Below, piece after piece: positions 62,003-64,000 of a stretch of DNA of 64,000 nucleotides. The translations under genes and the position numbers were made by a program. Position 1 is the stretch's first letter, and every line of letters begins with the position of its first letter. Location of the stretch: positions 22,893,249-22,957,248 of the forward strand of contig OZ038423.1 of assembly GCA_964036155.1 (NCBI GenBank), read 5' to 3'. Source of the DNA: Diploscapter coronatus (lineage: Eukaryota; Nematoda; Chromadorea; Rhabditida; Rhabditidae). The notes beneath the pieces were generated by a model. The model was given only the letters and a program-made list of their open reading frames with translations. It had not been told where the DNA came from and did no database searches.

Positions 62003-62343
62003 ACAAGGGAACCTTTTTTAGAGTCCTATGGAATTTCAGAACGAAAGTAGGCTTATTTGAAAGAGTCAAATTCGGAGTCGATTCATGTGACCTTTTCAAC
62101 AAAAATAAACAATTGCAAAAAAAACCCCTATTTTCTAACAAGCTCTGTAATACAAAGGATATTGTGGAAATTAGCAAACGTGCATTTTTCTATACAAGGA
62201 AATCGCTTTTGTAAATTAACCACCTGCTGCGGATATTCATTTTTGTTGAAAAAGCCACATGAATCGACTCAGAATGTTGTATTCTTTCCAATGAGCCTAC
62301 TCTCGTTCCGAAATTCCACGGGACCTTAAAAAGGCTCCCTTGT
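62003..62343. mobile_element. MITE-like foldback element
   Basis: Two inverted arms of about 103 bases, 62003-62105 and 62240-62343, are roughly 85% complementary; outer ends read CAAGGGA...TCCCTTG. The outer bases are TTA on both sides (TTA/CAAGGG and CCCTTG/TTA), consistent with the three-base TWA target duplication of PIF/Harbinger elements. The 134-base middle has no coding frame. It lies between the two tRNA-bearing units and is not part of them. Confidence 0.75.
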
Positions 62344-62469
62344 TAGTGTAAGTGTAAGTAACAGAAGCAAGCGCACTACCACTACATTAAAGTGGTTCCA
62401 TTTGAAAAAGTAAACGTTTATTAACTTCATCTGATAACAACTTGTCTATAATAATCGAAAGTACCAAGG

Positions 62470-62804
62470 ATAGCTCTTAGTTTTAAGGGTGATTTCTGAA
62501 CAAAATTGAGCTTCTCTAGGCACTGAATTTTTGTAAAACATTGGGGTCGGGACGGACTCGAACCATCGACCTAATGCTGCCTTAGGACTCGCAGGTCTGA
62601 GGATATTCCTTGGAAATTCCCAAAGCGAGAATCATGCCCCTAGACCACCGACCCATGTCCGCTGTCCTGCAAATAGCGCGCAAGCCCCTGTTATCGTGGA
62701 AAGAAGGGGAAGTCGAAAATAGTGGAACGAAAGAAGAAAAATATCGATATATCGAGGCCTGAGGGGAGGGCGAAAAGAAGACAGGGGAATTGCGGAGAGA
62801 GAAA
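62470..62804. repeat. tRNA-bearing duplicated unit, copy 2
   Basis: Direct partner of 61527-61861. Shares the segment upstream (TGATTTCTGAACAAAATTGA), the tRNA and about 150 bases beyond it (AATAGCGCGCAAGC, then TAGTGGAACGAAA, then GAGGCCTG). Confidence 0.8.
62543..62654 (-). tRNA. tRNA-Pro(UGG)-like with long variable arm and 25-nt intron, copy 2
   Basis: Identical in sequence to the copy at 61600-61711, including intron and variable arm, and followed by its own TTTT terminator (62535-62538). Perfect identity while the flanks differ argues that the tRNA part is under selection or recently converted. Confidence 0.85.
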
Positions 62805-63247
62805 CAGGTCTGAATAGACACGTGGGCCGAGAAAAGAAGCAGAAATTCTCCATATATGGGTTAACGAAAAGCAATAAAGCTTTCGAAGGTTAATATAAGA
62901 TCTTTCTGAATAACATATAAACAAAAAATACTACAAATTTTATAAAGTATCATCTTATTAGTAGAGGTAATTCAAGAAATTATAGAAAACTTACTTTTGA
63001 AAAATCAGAAATTTCCGAAAATTTAATTTTACATATATTTAATTTTATAGAGTTAAATTATGAAGCCTATTTAAATCAGTATTTAAATTTCTAAAATTTT
63101 TTTAAATATTTAAAAATTTCAGTGTTTTACAAATGGTTACTTATCAAAATGATTTGAATAATTTTAAAGCTTCATCACACAAGATACTTGCTGATAATAA
63201 TCATGAGTTTCATTAGTTTATTACATAATAAATAATATTCAAACTTT
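62805..63247. other. Intergenic, AT-rich
   Basis: Between the second tRNA unit and the small gene model to the right. Runs such as TTTAAATTTCTAAAATTTTT; no gene seen. Confidence 0.5.
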
Positions 63248-63792
63248 TTATTTTATTTTTCCATATATTGATAGAGCGCAAGTGCTTTTCCGAAAGAAAT
63301 AGTGATGTGTTGGAAATTTATTTTTCTTAAAAGGCATTTCTTGACACAGCGCTGTCTCTTTGTTTTGTTTCCTCTAAAAGCAAAAGAATATGCAGAATTA
63401 CTAACATTTTTCGAAATTTATATTTAACATCGTTTTCGGTTTTTTGCACTTGCATCGGAATAAGCATCTCAAAATTAGTGGGTGTACCAAGTGTCAGCTC
63501 TGGAGACGCACTATTTAGCTCTTCAGTGACGAATTCGCGCTAAAAATTAGTTATTTTCAGAAGATGTCAAATTTCTCGAAATTTTCAGTCATAAGGTAGT
63601 GTTTTCAGCCCGAACATTTGGAGCTAGTAAGTAGGGCTTGGAATATGTTTGCAAAATTCGATCGGTCATGTTGAGAAACAAGAAAAGTCCTTCTTCACGA
63701 AATTGGTCAATCCATGAAAATACAAGGACAATTTGCAAATGAAGGCGCCAAGTTTCATCATAAAAATTTTGTGAAATTTCAAAGTACTGCAT
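63248..63792 (-). CDS. Small orphan gene model
   Basis: Three exons on the minus strand join in phase: 63616-63792, 63429-63539, 63248-63373; 137 aa. The acceptors TTTTTAG and TGCTTTTAG are good, the donors GTTCGG and GTTAAA are weak. The N-terminal part is hydrophobic and aromatic (WRLHLQIVLVFSWIDQF), the middle acidic (REFVTEELNSASPELTLG), the end basic (KETALCQEMPFKKNKF). No family recognised. The first exon may extend or be preceded by others beyond 63792, because an AG precedes TAC right after the ATG. Confidence 0.35.
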
Positions 63793-64000
63793 ATTATTAA
63801 AAATATTCAGTAATGCTTCCGGTTCCGAAAGGACCGGAAAATGTCAGAATTTATGAGTTTCAATCGTCCAAATATTTTACAGCTATACTCTATCGTATTG
63901 AATTCTCGGTATTTCTGCAAGGACTTCAAAGAGTCACTTCATGACACCCCTATACTAGTCGGATCCGATACTGTTCCAGTGACCCGGAAAGGTCGAAAAA
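63793..64000. other. Window end, no gene seen
   Basis: Contains TTCCGGTTCC/GGACCGGAA short inverted repeats (63818-63839) that could form a small hairpin. It may be the upstream region of the 63248-63792 model. Confidence 0.35.

Overview
The window is nuclear DNA of a nematode. The genes are broken into many short exons by mostly 45-250 base, AT-rich introns with GT...TTTCAG borders, exons are richer in G+C than their surroundings, and there are no bacterial operons or ribosome-binding sites. The nematode assignment rests on a transthyretin-like secreted protein, a sod-1 gene with the N-terminal leader layout known from C. elegans, a CAT-2-like tyrosine hydroxylase, and two tRNA genes with a long variable arm on an unexpected anticodon, as in the nematode-specific nev-tRNAs. 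The species cannot be named from sequence alone. I built the gene models by hand from reading frames, splice signals and intron phase; phase closes in every model except two points that I flag.

Layout. 435-1963 (-): inactive dual-specificity phosphatase relative. 3143-4102 (+): transthyretin-like protein. 4383-5578 (-): Ser-rich protein of unknown function. 7290-10772 (-): glutaminase. 11762-16301 (-): tyrosine hydroxylase (cat-2). 17932-19563 (-): Cu/Zn superoxide dismutase (sod-1). 20394-22405 (-): unknown, probably nuclear protein. 22899-25248 (+): F-box-type protein. 26460-28980 (+): serine/threonine dehydratase with ACT domain. 29903-45255 (+): large zeta/iota-type diacylglycerol kinase. 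45954-49915 and 51706-56437 (-): tandem pair of cationic amino-acid transporters of the SLC7 CAT group. 58508-59146 (-): intronless orphan ORF. 61527-62804: duplicated unit carrying two identical intron-containing tRNA genes, with a foldback (MITE-like) element between them. 63248-63792 (-): small orphan gene model.

How the genes relate. They are independent transcription units rather than a pathway. Several touch amino acids and neuronal signalling (glutamate production, dopamine synthesis, threonine/serine deamination, cationic amino-acid transport, diacylglycerol removal), but nothing in the sequence shows that this is more than chance neighbourhood.

The points most worth a second look are: the class II tRNA-Pro(UGG)-like genes with a 25-nt intron; a missing 3' splice site in the second CAT transporter; the natural Cys-to-Ser change in the phosphatase signature; a diacylglycerol kinase that lacks ankyrin repeats but keeps a PDZ-binding C-terminus; and a diacylglycerol kinase exon open in two frames.
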